Origin: Rhexocercosporidium sp. MPI-PUGE-AT-0058
Lineage: Eukaryota > Ascomycota > Leotiomycetes > Helotiales
DNA length: 64,000 nt
Reading direction: 5' to 3'
NCBI GenBank assembly: GCA_020746875.1
Contig: JAGTJL010000014.1
Span: 372,001 to 436,000, forward strand
Of the stretch, positions 1 through 12,410 are shown piece by piece. The position numbers and the translations under genes are program-made. Each line of letters begins with the position of its first letter. Positions within the stretch are counted from its first letter, which is position 1. Under the pieces are notes generated by a model that was given only the letters and a program-made list of their open reading frames with translations, did no database searches and was not told where the DNA came from.

Positions 1-3000
1 TTAAGTTCTATTAATAAGAGTTTCCACGAATAATATACGATTAATTATTATCTGCCGTCTTCGCTTAGTTAATTTAATACGGCTTTAATAATATAATCGA
101 AAGCGTTTATTTTTATCGTGATTTCTTTATTTAAATCGAAGGATATAAGGATTAATTCTTTAATAAAAGCTTTCTTAAGGTCTCGAAAAGCTATTTCTGC
201 TTTATCGTTTTAATCGAAGCTTTTATTCTTATATATTAATTTTATAAATAATACGGCGATTTTCGAATAATTTCGAACGAATCGTTAATAGAAATTAGCA
301 AATCTTAAGAAAGATTATATTTCTTTAATATTTATAAGTCTAATTTACTCGACGATTATCTTGATTTTTTAAGAGTTTATAATTAGTCTTATAATAATAA
401 TTATATATCTCAGGAAAATAACTTCTTTATAAAAATAACATTTTTCAGGTTTCAGGAATATTAAAAAAGCTAAAAGCTTTTTTAATATTATAATAACGTT
501 TTTTACGTATTATTCTTTTATTTTAAAATAAATTAAAATATCGTTTAAATAATATATATATATTACGTTTAAGTATTATTATAAAATATTATTAATTAAA
601 CGCTAAAATATAATAAGCGCGTTAATTAGTCCGAAAAGCATAATCGTATATTCGTAATAATCAAAACGTATATAAAATATTATTTTTTCTTCTTTTTTTT
701 TTTAATTATTTTCACGAAATTATATACGCTTTATAAGTCTAATTAAGTGAAAATCTTAACGCCGCTAAGCTTATCGCGCAACTCTTTAATTAAAAGTAAT
801 ATATAATAATCCTTTTTAATAATATTATTCAATCGACGGTAATCGATATATATTCTTCGTCCGTTATCTTTCTTCGCTGCGAAGAGGACGTTACTTTTTT
901 ACGGGAATTTAAACTCTTAAATAAATCCTTTTATTAAGTTTTTATTAATATATTTCTTAATTATTATTAAGTTTATAATTAAATATTCTCGTAATAATTA
1001 AAATATTAATTTCGTGCTTTTAATTAACTCGATCCGGTAATCGTAATCTTAGTATTTAAGTAAAGCGCTACTACCTAATTCCTTTTTAAATAATACCTTA
1101 AATCGTTTATATTCTGACGGTATATCGACTATTATAAAGCTTATTACTTTATCTTTAAACTCTTTTTTAGAAGTTACGCTTAACTTTCTTAAGCTTTTTA
1201 TTACTTTCTTATCTTAAAAATAACTTTTATAATTATTGAATTCTAATTTCTACGTTTTCTAATCGATTTTAAGATTATAAAATTATATTTATAAAAGTTT
1301 TAAAATAATATTATATCTCTTAATTTATATTATATCGAACTGGATATATTCGGAATATCTGCCGATTCTTATATATAAAAGTTCCGTTTATATATCGATT
1401 AAGCTATTCGTAATAAGTCTTCTGTCGGCGAATATTAATTAATACTTATCTTTCTTAATTTTAATAAGTACGAAATATTAAATTATAATAATAAAAAATA
1501 TAAAGTTCTTTTACGCTTCGGAATCTATTATAGCTCGTAACTTTACTCCTCGGATATCGACGTCGAAAGTCAGGTAATTACTTTCCCTTATAGCTGCGAG
1601 CGTACGTAAGTTTATTCTTTCGACGTAGACTTCTTCAGTTAATATGTTTTCTTATTGCCGATTCTCTGAATTTTCGTATAAGATGCGGTATAACTGGTTC
1701 GTACTTAAGGATACGAAGGGTTTAAAGGGTCTTTTATAATAGGTTTTTAAGTTATTCCGTAAATTAATTTATATACGGTTTTATAATATCTTTACGATAA
1801 CTTCTTATATATCTCTTACGTTTATTCGTATCGCCGTTTATTAAAATAATATCTCGTCGATTAAGATCTGTTAAACGTAAGTTCGAAAAATACTATTCTT
1901 AACGTCCGCTATCTTTTAAGCGATACGTAAGTTACTCCGAAAGACTACTTCGTGTTTCTTGCCTTATTACGGCCTTTCGCGTAAGATAATCCTTAGTTCG
2001 ATATAAGTGATTCTTATATCGACGTTCGTTTAATGCTTAGTATTAAGAGCACCTCGAGTGGGATATTCTTCCCGTTACATGACTCGTTAGACTTCTCGCT
2101 CTTAAGGTCCGGATAATATTAATCCTAGTAATATAGCGTTGAGCTCGTTTATCGTTATATAACGGTAAGTAGCGCTGATTTAGACTTCTTTCGGTAGAAG
2201 AGGAAATAGTAAGCTAATAATATCGTATGCTTTTCGTCTTATAAAGTTAAGTTATTTCTTCCCCGCGTTTTTCTTGCGGTGCGAGCTTGCTATATGCCCC
2301 GGAAAGCTATATTCGTAATATAACTTCTTTTCGCGCCGTTCGTTTATAACTTCCTTCGATAGCTTTTTTTTATCGTGCTTTGCCTTTTTCTTTCTTATAA
2401 ATAGCGTCGTATTTTATAAGATCTAATTATCGGTTATCCTTAAAGTTGCCTTATCGTCGGCGTCCCTTATTTTATCGGTGGCCAGACTGCCTTTAGCCCT
2501 TTCTTATATACGTCTATTATTCGCGCTTAAACTCGTGCAAGCGGTTATCGATTCGGATAGTCTGTTCGATAAAAGTAAAGATATTTTTAACTTAAGGGTC
2601 GATCCGAGTGAGTTTTAATCGGATATAATCTTTAAGTCCCCGTCGATAATAGCTAATAAGTAATTAAGAGTTCTAATTAATCTTATTAGCGTGCTTCTGG
2701 AATTCCGTAATATAAGCTATTATATTATTGATTTGCTTTAAGTCGTATAAGTAAGTTTCTGCCGTTTTAATTTTATTAATATCGCTGAATATTCGCCGAA
2801 TTTCCTTCTTAAATCTTCCTTAAGTCTTAAACATAATTTATATAATAAGTATAATTTTATAAGTATTTTCATTCTCGAAGTAATCCTTAAAGAACGGCTC
2901 GATCTATCGTATAGCTTCGCCTCTGAGGTACGATATTATCTAGAAAGCGTAGCTCTCGCTAATAAAGAACTTATTATTATTAAAATATTAATAAAATTTC

Positions 3001-3275
3001 ACTTAAAAAATAAAAGTCTTTAAGTCCTTTCGGTTTCCTTAAAAGATATTAAAAAGCTTAACTTTTAAAATTTCCTTAAGTTCGTGCGTTAAGTAATCCT
3101 AAGTATCGGGTATTTTTTTATTTTCGCTTTCTTCGCGGTCCTTCCTTTTAAAAGCAAGTGCGGATAATATAAGTATATTAATAATACTGCCTCGTAAGCT
3201 AAGTACTTAGCTTTTAATTAAAAGAGTTAATATAATATACGTAAGTCGGTACTTCTGACGAGAAAGTGCTTAAAG

Positions 3276-4054
3276 TATTATAATCCGTATATTTACTTAA
3301 TATAAATACAATAAGTTATATTAATCTTAATAATCGAGAAGTAAGTATATTATATTGTGGAGGGGAAAACACCAAGCACACAACAAGAGGGTAGCAAAGC
3401 AAGTGCCGGAGGGTAAACGTAGGAAATACCCATTTGACGAATACTAAAGATATCACATATCTAAGGAATATAATCTATTAAAGGAGGGGAGAGGTATAGT
3501 TTGAATAAGAAGGAAAAGTTGTAGTGGTAAAAATCGTTGTTATCCTTGAAGGATATTGCCCTAGAGGCTGTCTTAAATACAGCAAGATGCAGCTCAATCA
3601 CGTGACAAATGGACCTCTGAGGTCAACCCCACCACAATATATAATAAAATAAATAATAATTAATATAATTAAGATATTATTTTCAATTAAGCACGAAGCT
3701 CTTATCTAATAGTAAACGTATTAGTCTTTTATAAAACCTTTATATTATACGACTGCTAAGACCGCTAGATCTTATCAGTCCTGGATTTCTGGATTTCAGC
3801 GATCTAGCGGTTTATCACGTAAGAGAATCGCGTAATCCAGGAGCTTATCTGCTCTTTAATTATTTACTAATAATAATATTTATATAATATATAACTTATA
3901 AAATCTTAAATATTAAGGTCTTTTAGAAGGATATTTCTAAGAGTAATACTCTTTTAGTATACTTCTCTTAGGATCCTTACCTTCCTGAGCTTATAATCCT
4001 AAGTACTACGCTGTCCCGGGGTCCAGTGTTACGGAACGCGGGGCGTTCGTAACA
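3276..4054 (-). repeat. Left LTR of Gypsy family A (interrupted)
   Basis: The reverse complement of this stretch matches 10702-11180 along its whole length once the insertion at 3356-3637 is removed (about 497 against 479 bp). The differences I followed are C-to-T or G-to-A type; for example the 3' end reads CCGTGACA in the right copy and TTATAATA here. On the minus strand it starts TGTTACGAACGCC. It directly precedes gag sequence, so it is the 5' LTR of relic A. The outer 28 bp (4027-4054) form an imperfect inverted repeat with perfect 7-bp arms. Confidence 0.8.
3356..3637. mobile_element. 282-bp non-RIPed insertion: solo LTR or MITE
   Basis: This block of normal base composition interrupts the left LTR. 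It begins TGTGGAGGGG and ends CCCCACCACAA, so its ends are imperfect inverted repeats. TATAT stands directly on both sides (3351-3355 and 3638-3642). The undisturbed copy of the same LTR near 11095-11115 has this sequence once, which gives an empty site and fixes the edges to within a base or two (a TATA duplication with TTGTGG ends fits equally well). TG...CA ends and a 5-bp duplication favour a solo LTR; the short inverted ends leave a MITE possible. It has no open frame. It holds a CACGTGAC motif and a GACCTCTGAGGTC palindrome near its right end. Confidence 0.75.
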
Positions 4055-5049
4055 GAGAGCCGATTAAATCTTTAAAAGAGTATGCGCGTATCTTCTAAGT
4101 TCAATTTTATACGGCATACGACTCTAAAAACTCAGTCTCCTTTATATACGCTACATTCAGCGGTCGACTAAATACTCCTTCTCTTATATATTATCCTTAT
4201 TTTATAGAAAGAGAGTAATACTTATAGCCTGCTTCGGCGTGTTTTAAAGTAAAGCTAGCTTTTATTAATAAGACCTCTTATCTTTTAACGGAGCTTACCG
4301 ACAGCTAAAAAGTTGCTCTCCAAGAACGACTTAAATTATCCGAATTCGCTAAGCTCCGTAAAAAGCTTAAGAGAAAAGGATAGCTTACAAAGGCCTTTAT
4401 ACTTGCGAGCAACTCGACGAGCACTCTAAGGACTTAATACCCTGGAAATATATAATACTAATAATAAAGAAACTACGGGAAACCTCTTAGGAAATTCATG
4501 CCTCTTTAAAAGCAGTAGCTCCTGCAATTACTATTAAATTAATACTAAAAGCGGTCGCTCCTTCTTAAGTCACCTCAGTACCTTTGGCGTAAGACATTAT
4601 ACGGCCACTTATAAGAAGCTATTTATGAAGCCTCTCTACTACGCATGGGTTTGGCAGGTGCTTTCTTAGCCCTATTCATTTTTAAGCTACTAACTATGCT
4701 TTAAAGTAAATATACTCCTTTTATCCCTTCTTTAGTTACTTCTTAAATTAATTAGCTTTTAAAAGGTAATATATAACTCTCTTTTGTTTTTTTAATTAAG
4801 CTCGCTTACTCTTTTACTTTCTTTCTTATTTTAGACGTTGCTCGTAACTGAGGAGTATATCGTATAGCAGGGCACGTGCTAACTAACAGCTAACTTAGCA
4901 GCCCCTTTTCTTATATATACTCAGTTGCTCCTTACGAGCTTCTTTTAGAATTCAGACGATTTGCCACACTTTAAGAGCACCTCTGGTTATGCTCCACTTC
5001 TGTACGACAAAAAAGTAATTAAAGATATAATCTTATCGTATAATATATA
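4055..5049. other. Unclassified repeat relic
   Basis: AT-rich, but less severely mutated than its neighbours, with stops in all frames. A basic, lysine-rich stretch near 4290-4420 on the plus strand looks like a decayed transposase tail, but I cannot name a family. Confidence 0.3.
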
Positions 5050-5935
5050 TATACGGAATAAAGTAAACTATTATATGTTATATAAACTTATAAAATCATT
5101 AATAATACCGCTACGTTTATAGAAGTCAATCGCCTTAGACTTTATAATCGAATTATTATTTTTAAAAAATCTAATTACCGAAATTATTTACGATTTAATT
5201 TACGTAATAACGAACAGAATAATAAAGTACGCGTATATAATATTAATATTAAGTATATAAAACGCGCTTACGATAACGTAAGTATTCTTTCGAACGATCT
5301 TCGCGAATCACGGAATATTAAACGAGGTTATTTCAGATAAAAATAAGCTTTTTATCTTAAAGTTCTAGAAAATATTAATATTACTTTTAAAAATAAAACA
5401 GAAAATATTAATAATATTTTACTTTTAAACCGATAGCTAAATAAAACAAATTAATTAAATAATAAAAATTCATCTTTAATATTACGTAAATTATAAATAA
5501 GACGATTAAATTTAATTATTTTTAATTACTTAGTTTATATATAATAGCGCAGATTAAGAGATTATTAAAATATCGCCGTTTTATGCGAACTACGAGTATA
5601 ACCCGACGGCATATAATATACCGATTACAAGTTAAAAGACCGCGTATGAAATTATATTACAGAAAGATAAACTAAAATAATTAGATAACGAATTATTAAC
5701 GAATATTTTATTTATTATATAAAAATCAATTATTTATTATAATAAAAAGCGTAATATAAAATTAACGCTAAAAAAATAAGGTTTATTTACTTAAAAAGAA
5801 TACCGCGATTAAGTAATTAAGTAATAAATTAAATTATAAAAAACTAAAATTATTTGAATTATAAAAGTCAAAAAATTAATTAATTATTAATTAATACTTC
5901 CGAAAATTATAAATATTTGCCCGGTATTCTATATA
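5050..5935 (+). mobile_element. RIP-degraded Gypsy integrase relic (relic B)
   Basis: On the plus strand a stop-riddled Gypsy integrase is legible. A block equivalent to the SDRG...F core lies near 5309-5370, SPFYANYEYNPTAYN near 5570-5625, a YYNKKR stretch near 5735-5760, and the terminal PVF motif (which precedes the chromodomain or tail in Gypsy polyproteins) near 5911-5930. Orientation and sequence differ from relics A and C, so this is a separate insertion. The 5' half of the element is not visible. Confidence 0.7.
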
Positions 5936-6179
5936 TATTACGGCTAGCCAGAGGTTAATACGGTGTAAGAGATAGCTTTGTATTTGGACTTAAGGTTACG
6001 CTCAGAATTAAGAAGAAAAGATAAGGAGAAAAAGAGAGCTCTAATATAAATATATAAAAGGTCTCCTTAGCCTTTCCCGATTAGGCCTAGCGCTATAATT
6101 GCCATGCTAAGGCAATGCTACGAGCGATGCCGAGCTCGCTCGATTAGAATATAAGGCTTAAGGAATTATAATATTACTT

Positions 6180-7800
6180 CTCCCTCCCGAAAAACTACGT
6201 CCTCGCAGTTATAGTTATAATAGCGTCGTCCTTTAAGTCGTTATAATCGTCGACCTTAGTATTATATACTTTTAATTATTAAGGTAATGCCTTTAAAGGT
6301 CCTTTAGCCGTTTTATTTCTAAAATAAAAGTTCTTAATTATATAAGGTGCGGTTATAATATCTAAGCGCGGATATTATTATAAGTCCTCGTCGGCGCCTA
6401 GCTATTTAATATAATAAAATAGCTTATTTTTTATGACCTTAAAGCCTAATATAGCCTTAATTTCCTATTTGTCTTAGTCTAGCAAGAGCTGGATTAGCGC
6501 CGGCGTTTGTCTTACTTATCTTAGTAAAGGATTATTAACGTATTTTCGTAAGGAATAGATATAAAATACGGAATATATAATTTAATTTATTAATAGCTTT
6601 ACTTTTCAACTTTTTCTTTTCTTTAAGAATATCTTAATTAAGTTATACTATTTATCGGAGAGTTTCTTTAAAAGACGGTCGATATTTCAGTTCCGAGTAT
6701 CGATTAATATTAAGTTACTAACGTCTTAATCGACAGCACGTCGACTACGATTAGCTAAACGCTTTATTTTCTTTTATTAAGCCTTTAGCGACGATTATAT
6801 AACCTCTATAACCTCTTTTATACGTAAGGCGACTTATAAAGCCTTTTCGCAATTAAGCTTTTTTATTGCCGTAATAAGTGGTTCGAGGTTTATTAAGTCC
6901 TAAGAAGTCCTTAGCTTTACGCCGTTAAATAGCTGAAAAGGCGTAAGGTTATTAAGAGACTCGTAAGGCAAGGTGAGCTGCGCGATATTTATAATAAGTA
7001 AGAGATCACTTTAACTGTCTTAGTAATAGTAATAGAAAGGGCGGAGCCGTTACTTAATATATTAATTTATTACTTTAATTTAGCCGTCGATATTAAGGTT
7101 ATATATTATCATTAACTTTATTTTAATATCGAGTATACGGCAGTATTCTTTTTAAAAGGAGGAGACAAAGTATAAACCTTAGTTTAAGATAATAGACTTT
7201 AATATATTAAAATAGCGAGTTTAATAAACGAGGAAAAGGATAGCTATTCCTTTAGCTGTAATTGTATTATAATAAGGTATTAAGACCGGTTTCTTAAATA
7301 AGCGGTTTATAATAATTATAATAAAATTAAAACTACTTTTATTTAATAATAACTTTATAAAATCTATTATAAGATATTAATACAGCCGAGCGGGAATAAG
7401 TAAAGAGTATAAGAAATTAAGTATCTTGTCTCTTTTAGCCTTTTATTTAAAGTAATTATAATTCGCTATATAGCGGGCTACGTTAATAAAGAGGCTATTT
7501 CAGTAATATTTGTAGCTTAATATAACCTTTATCTTTTCGATTTCGGTATAAATAATTAAGGGTTATAAGTATATATAACGTAATAACGACGTGCGAAGCT
7601 CCGGCGGTTTTATAAGCACTTTTAAATAGCTTTAAAAAAGAAGCTTATTATTTAATAATTCGTAATTTAAGTCGTTCTCGCGGGCTCTTTATCGAAAGGG
7701 CTTTAATAAAAGAGACTCTTTATTAACCGTAAGCACTTAATCGATTACGTCGTATTTAACGATATTATATATAACTATAGAGTTAGAGTCTAGCTCTTCC
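6180..7800 (-). mobile_element. RIP-degraded Gypsy integrase-chromodomain relic (relic C)
   Basis: On the minus strand the order is: zinc-binding H2C2-like and core integrase region (about 7600-7000, with a DFIxxLLxxKSxFNxIIxxxxRL pattern), the LTPFQL motif near 6950-6905, a basic tail with LILIDTRN near 6713-6656, and a chromodomain-like end near 6440-6290. A purine-rich stretch (GGGAGGGAGAAG) follows near 6190-6178, as expected at a 3' polypurine tract. Numerous TAA/TAG codons from RIP destroy the frame. The 5' part of this element has been lost or replaced by the Copia relic to its right. Confidence 0.75.
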
Positions 7801-10020
7801 GCGGCAGGTGCTTCCGAGTCGATTAGCACGTGATTTTATTTTTGTTGATTACATTATATTGCCTATCCCTCCCGGTAATAGGTAATAACTTAGTTAATCG
7901 TAATAAGACTCGATTACATAGTATAAAGCTTTAATTGCATTTCATGTATTTGTTCAAGTCTAAAGAGCTACTTTTAATGTGTCGATGAGAGCTTTATATA
8001 TAAGAAGCTCTTATTATACGCTAGTCTTAAAGTAGCTAGCGTTAAGTGCTCTTTGTTTACCTCTTGCGACATGTAACTCCTGTATTGACTTATTCTTTGT
8101 ATTCACGTGGTTCTGTGAATATTATTATTTATATATTAGCAACTCTTCTTTAAGAGCTTGCTTTTCTCTTTACTTATTCAGTCAACTTAGCATCGAACCT
8201 ATTAGTCTCGATTAACTCACGTAATGCTAAGTAAGCTTTTAATTTAATTATAACGTCGGCGGGGTTATTAGTTCCGTTAATTTAATTAACTCTGTCGATT
8301 TCCTTACGTTTATAGCTTTAGCGAAGGCATATGAGGTCTATTATTAATCTCTTCTTTTGTATTATATTTAGCTTAATAATATAATCGTAGATTAATTTGA
8401 AATCCGTATAAATGCGTAGCGGAATAGTTGTATTAAATACTGCTTCAAATATTGATTTAATAACTAATGCTATATTAAAGCTATTGCTTATTATAAAAAG
8501 TTCTGAGGCTAATACGGAATATATAATTCTCTTATATTTTATATTTAATTAATAAAGTATATTAGCTTTTCCGTTTTTATTAATAATAATAATAACGAAA
8601 CCGATTTGCAAGCTATAATCGGCGTTATTAGCGAAGCTTCCGTCTGTGAAAACAGTTATTTATATATTAGCAGTTTTTAATTTAACGAATCGTAAGCTTT
8701 TGCTGCTATTATCCTTCTGCTATTAAAGTCTTTTATTTAGTTCTTTAACGTAATAATAGTAAATATCGGTTATTTATATTATACGTAATAAGTTAAACGC
8801 AGCTTTAAGTTGCGAAATAATATTAAGATAAGCTCCGCAGGCTCGTTATATAACGTATTACTTTCTTAAAATAGCGTTCTTAATGACTTTGCTTCTGCTG
8901 CCGGTTATATTTATTACTTTCTTTTAAATAAGTTATAAAGATTCGGTTTATTATACTTAATCTAAGTATATATTAATATCGGTATTAAAAGTAATTATTC
9001 TTTTATTGAATTTGAAAGTATAGTTTATTATAAGCTCTTCTCGTAGTTTTGCTTTTTTTCCTGATTTTAGTAGTTTTTCTTCTTTTTTAATTGTAAATTT
9101 ATCGTTTATTAAAAAGAATATATTATTGGTTTATAAATTAACGACGCCGAAGTTATTTTTATTATTAATATATATAAAGTAGGAGTTAAACGTTAAGTTC
9201 TTAGTATTTAGTTTAATTTTATAATATTTATATTATATATTAAATTAGTAATTTCTTGATTCTAATATTCCGTATAATAGTTTTCTGACGCGAAAGAAGT
9301 AACTTTTTTATTAAAATACGCCTTTTAATACTCGGACGTAGATTTCGCGGATAAGTTCTGTATTTGATTATATATAAGCTTAAATTATATCCCGTAAATA
9401 AAGCTTATACTTTGGGAATATTATTATTAAATAAAGCAGGATTCTTTAGCTTATGCGTTAAATTATTAGTAATTAAGTTAGTATAATCGCCTTTCCTTTG
9501 TCGTTATATACTTATACGACGAGTCTTGATTTCTCGTAAGCATTTAATATGCTTACGTCTTTAATTTCATCGATAAAGCATGAGTTAAATATTCTAACGT
9601 CGACGGGGATATCGTAATAATTTATAAACTTAAAAGTCTGGTTATCGATAAGTCCGTCGATTTCTTTTTATTATAAATATTTATAATTTAGTTTTATATT
9701 AACGTATATAATAATATCGTATTATACGGTACGTAATTTGCTTTTACGTCGGACAAGTGCAGGAGTTATATTTGATAATATAACGTCGTTAGCTAGCTTT
9801 AGCTATTATTCTTAGTGATTTTTTTATAATGATTTTGCGTTGTTTTGTATTTATATTTTTTATAAAAACGGTCGTATAAACGTTAAGCGTAAGGTTACGA
9901 CTTTATTATTAATTTATATAACGTAATCTTCTTTTTAAGTTATTAATAGCGTATATAATCTTGTTTACTTATTACTTTTCTTTTTGAGTCTTTCTTTATA
10001 CGTTATAAAAGTTTTATTTA
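7800..10020 (-). mobile_element. RIP-degraded Copia retrotransposon relic
   Basis: On the minus strand the end of a Copia polyprotein can be read: the ALNKRL-like tail of reverse transcriptase near 8760, then RNase H with FTDGSFANNADYSLQIGFV (8655-8600), SVLASELF near 8510, IYTDFKLIYDY near 8410 and a PADV motif near 8260. These are hallmarks of fungal Ty1/Copia RNase H. Further right, to about 10 kb, stop-filled reverse transcriptase continues. A possible LTR lies left of 8150; its edges were not resolved. No frame is open. Confidence 0.75.
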
Positions 10021-10530
10021 TAAAACTTAAATTTATTTAAAAAGCCGAATCCGCGAAATTAAATAAGACTTACTCGATTAAGAGAAACTCGGCGGAGTCG
10101 ATAGCGAACGGCGGAATAAGCGGGCGAGTAATAAAAGCTTTTTACTTTTCTTTTTTTATAACTTCTTATATTTTTTAATTTTTTTAATTTATTTATACTT
10201 TTAAAACCGCAATAAAGCATTTCTGCTTCTTGCTTCTTTAAGAACTTTTATTAATAAGTTAAGTAATTAAAGCGACTCGCAGTTTTTTATAAAGCCGCGA
10301 TTATCTTCTTTTAAGCCCGCAAGAACTTATTACGCGTAGCCTTCTCGGCTTCGCGCGCCAGACGCTCTTTTACTTTTAGCTTATCTTCTGCTCTTTCGAA
10401 AGCATCTTAACTTCCGATTAAGAATATCTCGATATTATACTTTTTATTAATTCTAGCGCACTTTAAGCAACGACTCGATTCAGAAGATATTATATACGTT
10501 TTATTATTTTAAGTATAAAACATATAAAAT
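10020..10530 (-). mobile_element. Relic of a Cys-containing, coiled-coil transposon-associated ORF
   Basis: The minus strand reads SSRCLKCARI, then a charged helix starting near DAFERAEDKL and a KKQEAEML stretch. This layout (CxxC motif followed by a long coiled coil) is often met beside retrotransposons in fungal genomes. It may be the gag-like ORF of the neighbouring Copia element or an independent piece. Stops interrupt it. Confidence 0.4.
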
Positions 10531-10701
10531 ATCGTCTCGAAACCGTTCTTTTTAATTTTATAAAATAAAGCGAATTATTTTCTTTTTCTTTAATATATAC
10601 TTATTTAATTATAATAAAAAAGGAAGATAATTATAAAATATATATAATATTTCCTCAAGCTATTTAAGCGTAAGAATTATATTAAGCTAAGAAGAAAATA
10701 A

Positions 10702-11180
10702 TATTATAAACGCCCCGCGTCCCGTAATATTAGGCCCCGAGATAGCGTAATACTTAAGATTATAAGCTTAAAAAGATAAGAGTTTTAAGAAAAAGATATT
10801 AAGAAAATATTACTTTTAAAAATATCTTTTTAAAAGATCTTAATACTTAAGATTTTATAAGTTATATATTATATAATTATTATTATTAATAAATAATTAA
10901 AAGACAAATAAGCCTTTAAATTACGCGACTCTTTCACGTAATAACTGCTAAAACCGGTAAATTATTAAAGATCCAGCGGTCTTAACGGTCGTGAAAGCAC
11001 GAGAAGTTTTATATAAAACTAGCACGTCTATTATTAAATAAAAGCTTTATACTTAATTAAAAATAATATCTTAATTATATTAATTATTATTTATCTTATT
11101 ATACGTAATACACTTACTTCTCGATTATTAAAATCAATACACCTCCGTATCTACACCGAGTAAATACACGGACCGTGACA
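10702..11180 (+). repeat. Right LTR of Gypsy family A (plus orientation)
   Basis: This stretch matches the reverse complement of 3276-4054 minus its insertion. It starts TATTATAAACGCC (a RIP form of TGTTACGAACGCC) directly after a purine-rich tract (AAGAAGAAAATAA) and ends CCGTGACA. The sequence after it differs from that after the left LTR, so it is a 3' LTR or a solo LTR of another copy rather than the partner of the left one. It lacks the 282-bp insertion and so serves as the empty site. Confidence 0.8.
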
Positions 11181-12410
11181 GGCAGCTACTAATAACACGT
11201 CGTACTCCCGGCTTATAAATTATAAAAGCTAAAAAAAATCAAAAGTATTAGTATTAGATTTATTTCGAACAACTTCCGGACCTTAACTTACGAGGCGGTA
11301 AAATCTTTTCTATATTATATAATAAGTATATTTCTTCGAGCTACTTTTATTAAAGTAACAAGGGTAGCCCGGCTTCTTCGTTATCCGGCGCACGTAACGC
11401 ACGTAGTATTTGCGGTAAGCCGCCGCTAAATCTCTTAATAGAATTAGAAGAAGTATTATTATAGTCAGAATTCAGATTTTGCTATAGAAGTCACGAGATT
11501 TCACTTATTAATTACTGTTATTTGTTTGTTTTAATTAGTTATCTACGCGTGTTAGTAATTATACGGCGTAAATCGATAATTTAGAGTAGCTTACGAAGAA
11601 GTGTATATTGCTAAAAGAAGAAGAGTCAACTTCTTAGAAAATTCGACGTACTTATACGCCTACTGCGAGCAAACAAATCGATAGCGCTAAGGCAGTATAA
11701 TACGATAAGTAACAGTCCAGATTCGGACGCTTATTCTACTATTAAACAAACGAGGCTCGCCCTCTTATAACATATTATTTGCTATTATCCGGGGTCTCGC
11801 TTACGCTCGAGTAACCTCGCTTAACCTCGGATAAAAGCTCTTAGTATCGTAATAACACTAAAACTACGACTAATTAAAGCTTGCGGATAGTCTCTCTTTT
11901 AAGAAAGGAGTAATATAACGATAAGTGCACTTAAGAAGTTCTTGGCGAGTTAAGGAATCTAAGGGTTTAAGGATAACTAAGTTATACCGAGTCGGACTAA
12001 TACCGAAAGAGTTCCGGAGGCGATTATATATAAGAGCTTACGCTTTTCCTTTTCTTCCTTTCCTTTTTATCTTCTTGTTTCTTTCGTATTAGAATTATTA
12101 GCTCTTAATAGCCTTAGCTAAAGTACTACTATATACTTCTTATACCGCTCTCTTGGCTAGTGTTGTTATATATGTAAACTGAAAATCTCAACTTTAACTA
12201 GTAGTTATGAAATATCAGGCTATTTAAATAAGCTAAAAAATTTCGGTTATTAGTTGTATATACTATAAGATTATGTAATTAAAATTTTATTAACTATTCG
12301 TGGAGATATTAATACCTCCAAATCGCTGTTTTTGGTGTAAATGGGTGGTCCAAATGGTGGGGTGGGGACTCAGCCTCCCCTAGCCACGGATCCGTCACAC
12401 ACTAAGCCAG
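11181..12410. other. AT-rich, gene-free border of the repeat block
   Basis: RIP-like sequence grades into normal composition near 12300. No protein family is legible on either strand. The change at about 12300 to G/C-containing sequence marks the edge of the repeat block. Confidence 0.5.

Larger units (their letters stand above)
1..4054 (-). mobile_element. RIP-degraded Gypsy LTR retrotransposon (relic A), cut by window start
   Basis: Read on the minus strand this is a Ty3/Gypsy element in its normal order: an LTR (3276-4054), then a gag-like stretch (about 2975-2530, pattern of a retrotransposon gag core with aromatic and basic helices), then a reverse transcriptase block (about 896-700) where FAAKKDNGRRIYIDYRRLNN and later LSGVKIFT are legible with stops between. 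It continues past the left edge toward RNase H and integrase. Almost every codon change is C to T or G to A, giving TAA/TAG stops throughout, so no frame stays open. This is the mark of RIP; the element cannot encode protein. The gag boundaries are approximate. Confidence 0.85.

Noticed and set aside
1..12300. Centromere or mating-type idiomorph as explanation for the AT-rich block
   Set aside because: Retrotransposon motifs and RIP-type changes explain the composition; no HMG or alpha-box gene is visible, and a centromere cannot be judged from sequence alone.
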